Shown piece after piece: positions 5,350-6,343 of a stretch of DNA of 6,343 bases. Made by a program: the position numbers and the translations under genes. The DNA is from an uncultured Prevotella sp. (GTDB lineage Bacteria; Bacteroidota; Bacteroidia; Bacteroidales; Bacteroidaceae). The stretch spans positions 1 through 6,343 of the forward strand of contig CALZAP010000089.1 in the NCBI GenBank assembly GCA_945614335.1, in the 5' to 3' direction. The notes under the pieces were generated by a model, which was not told the DNA's origin, searched no databases, and saw only the letters and a program-made list of their open reading frames with translations. How positions within the stretch are numbered: position 1 is the stretch's first letter; every line of letters starts with the position of its first letter.

Positions 5350-6343
5350 ATGAAAGACAATACGATAAAGAAAGTGCTGCTGCTCGGGTCTGGAGCACTG
5401 AAAATCGGCGAAGCGGGAGAGTTCGACTACTCTGGTTCACAAGCCTTGAAAGCACTACGCGAAGAAGGCGTGAAAACTGTGCTCATCAACCCCAACATCG
5501 CTACCGTACAAACATCGGAAGGCGTTGCCGACCAGATTTACTTCCTCCCCGTACAACCATACTTCGTGGAGAAAGTGATAGCAAAGGAACGACCCGACGG
5601 CATTCTGCTCGCATTCGGCGGTCAGACCGCACTCAACTGCGGTGTGGAACTCTACCGCACCGGTGTGCTTGAGAAATATGGCGTGAAAGTGCTCGGCACT
5701 CCTGTACAGGCCATCATGGACACAGAGGACCGCGAGCTCTTCGTCGAGAAACTCAACGAGATAGACGTAAAGACCATAAAAAGCGAGGCCTGCGAAACAA
5801 TAGAGCAGGCAAGGGCTGCCGCCGCCTCACTGGGCTATCCGGTCATCCTCCGTGCCGCCTATGCCCTTGGAGGACTGGGTTCGGGCTTCTGCGACAACGA
5901 GGAGGAACTCAACAAGCTCGCCGAAAAGGCCTTCTCCTTCTCACCGCAGGTGCTCGTGGAGAAAAGCCTTAAGGGATGGAAGGAAATAGAATACGAGGTG
6001 GTGCGCGACAAGTACGACAACTGCATCACCGTCTGCAATATGGAGAACTTCGACCCGCTCGGCATCCACACCGGCGAGAGCATCGTCATCGCTCCATCAC
6101 AGACACTCACCAACAGCGAGTATCATAAGCTAAGGGCACTGTCAATAAAGATTGTAAGACACATCGGCATCGTGGGTGAGTGTAACGTGCAGTATGCCTT
6201 CGACCCGCAGAGCGAAGACTACCGCGTCATCGAGGTCAACGCACGCCTTAGCCGTTCATCGGCACTCGCCTCAAAGGCCACAGGCTACCCTCTCGCCTTC
6301 GTGGCAGCCAAGCTCGGCATGGGCTACGGACTCTTCGAACTGA
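5350..6343 (+). CDS. carB: Carbamoyl-phosphate synthase large subunit, 5' part (cut by window end)
   Basis: CarB phosphorylates bicarbonate, combines it with ammonia from CarA and phosphorylates the carbamate. Only 331 of an expected 1,070 or so codons are present; the frame is open to the window edge. The pre-ATP-grasp segment has [17 protein letters not shown] (13-29) and GGQTALNC (90-97). The first ATP-grasp domain shows EDREL with Arg128, [12 protein letters not shown] (168-179), [12 protein letters not shown] (209-220), [13 protein letters not shown] (232-244) and [10 protein letters not shown] (295-304). Glu295, Asn297 and Arg299 match the E. coli bicarbonate-phosphorylation residues Glu299, Asn301 and Arg303. 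[18 protein letters not shown] (304-321) follows. [14 protein letters not shown] (E. coli EMNPR) and VGECNVQ resemble animal CPS I/CAD more than E. coli CarB. The carbamate-kinase half, the oligomerization domain and the allosteric domain lie outside the window. The ATG follows an A-rich leader without a Shine-Dalgarno. Confidence 0.96.
   Translation, partial: MKDNTIKKVLLLGSGALKIGEAGEFDYSGSQALKALREEGVKTVLINPNIATVQTSEGVADQIYFLPVQPYFVEKVIAKERPDGILLAFGGQTALNCGVELYRTGVLEKYGVKVLGTPVQAIMDTEDRELFVEKLNEIDVKTIKSEACETIEQARAAAASLGYPVILRAAYALGGLGSGFCDNEEELNKLAEKAFSFSPQVLVEKSLKGWKEIEYEVVRDKYDNCITVCNMENFDPLGIHTGESIVIAPSQTLTNSEYHKLRALSIKIVRHIGIVGECNVQYAFDPQSEDYRVIEVNARLSRSSALASKATGYPLAFVAAKLGMGYGLFEL

Overview
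The window reads as ordinary chromosomal core metabolism from a Bacteroidales bacterium, most likely Prevotella-like. Three things point there. The promoter in front of the first gene fits the Bacteroidetes -33/-7 consensus (TTG, 20 bp, TAnnTTTG). None of the four start codons has a Shine-Dalgarno sequence, and the leaders are A/T- or A-rich instead. The intergenic DNA is AT-rich and packed with short tandem repeats, while the genes are more GC-rich. The genus is an inference from these features and from the protein sequences.

Layout, all on the + strand: a 252-nt leader with a degenerate TTAACTCC tandem array, an inverted repeat and a good promoter; glmS (253-2097), complete and canonical; an 82-nt gap with nothing recognisable; a 631-residue PurF-like amidophosphoribosyltransferase paralogue (2180-4075), much longer than ordinary PurF; a 14-nt gap; carA (4090-5166), complete; a 183-nt gap holding two repeat arrays of opposite polarity that can pair into a long imperfect hairpin; and the first 331 codons of carB (5350 to the window edge).

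All four genes belong to glutamine-amide-nitrogen chemistry. GlmS makes glucosamine-6-phosphate for the cell envelope. The PurF-like protein has a glutaminase domain plus a PRPP-binding phosphoribosyltransferase domain. CarA and CarB together make carbamoyl phosphate for pyrimidines and arginine. The spacing suggests that the PurF-like gene and carA are cotranscribed, probably with glmS. The carA-carB hairpin is a possible point where carA and carB expression could be set differently.

I see no mobile element, CRISPR array, RNA gene or defence system. The items most worth a second look are the divergent PurF-like protein (possible loss of the oxyanion-hole Asn, large insertions), the marked resemblance of CarA and CarB to eukaryotic carbamoyl-phosphate synthetases, and the repeat-built hairpin between carA and carB.
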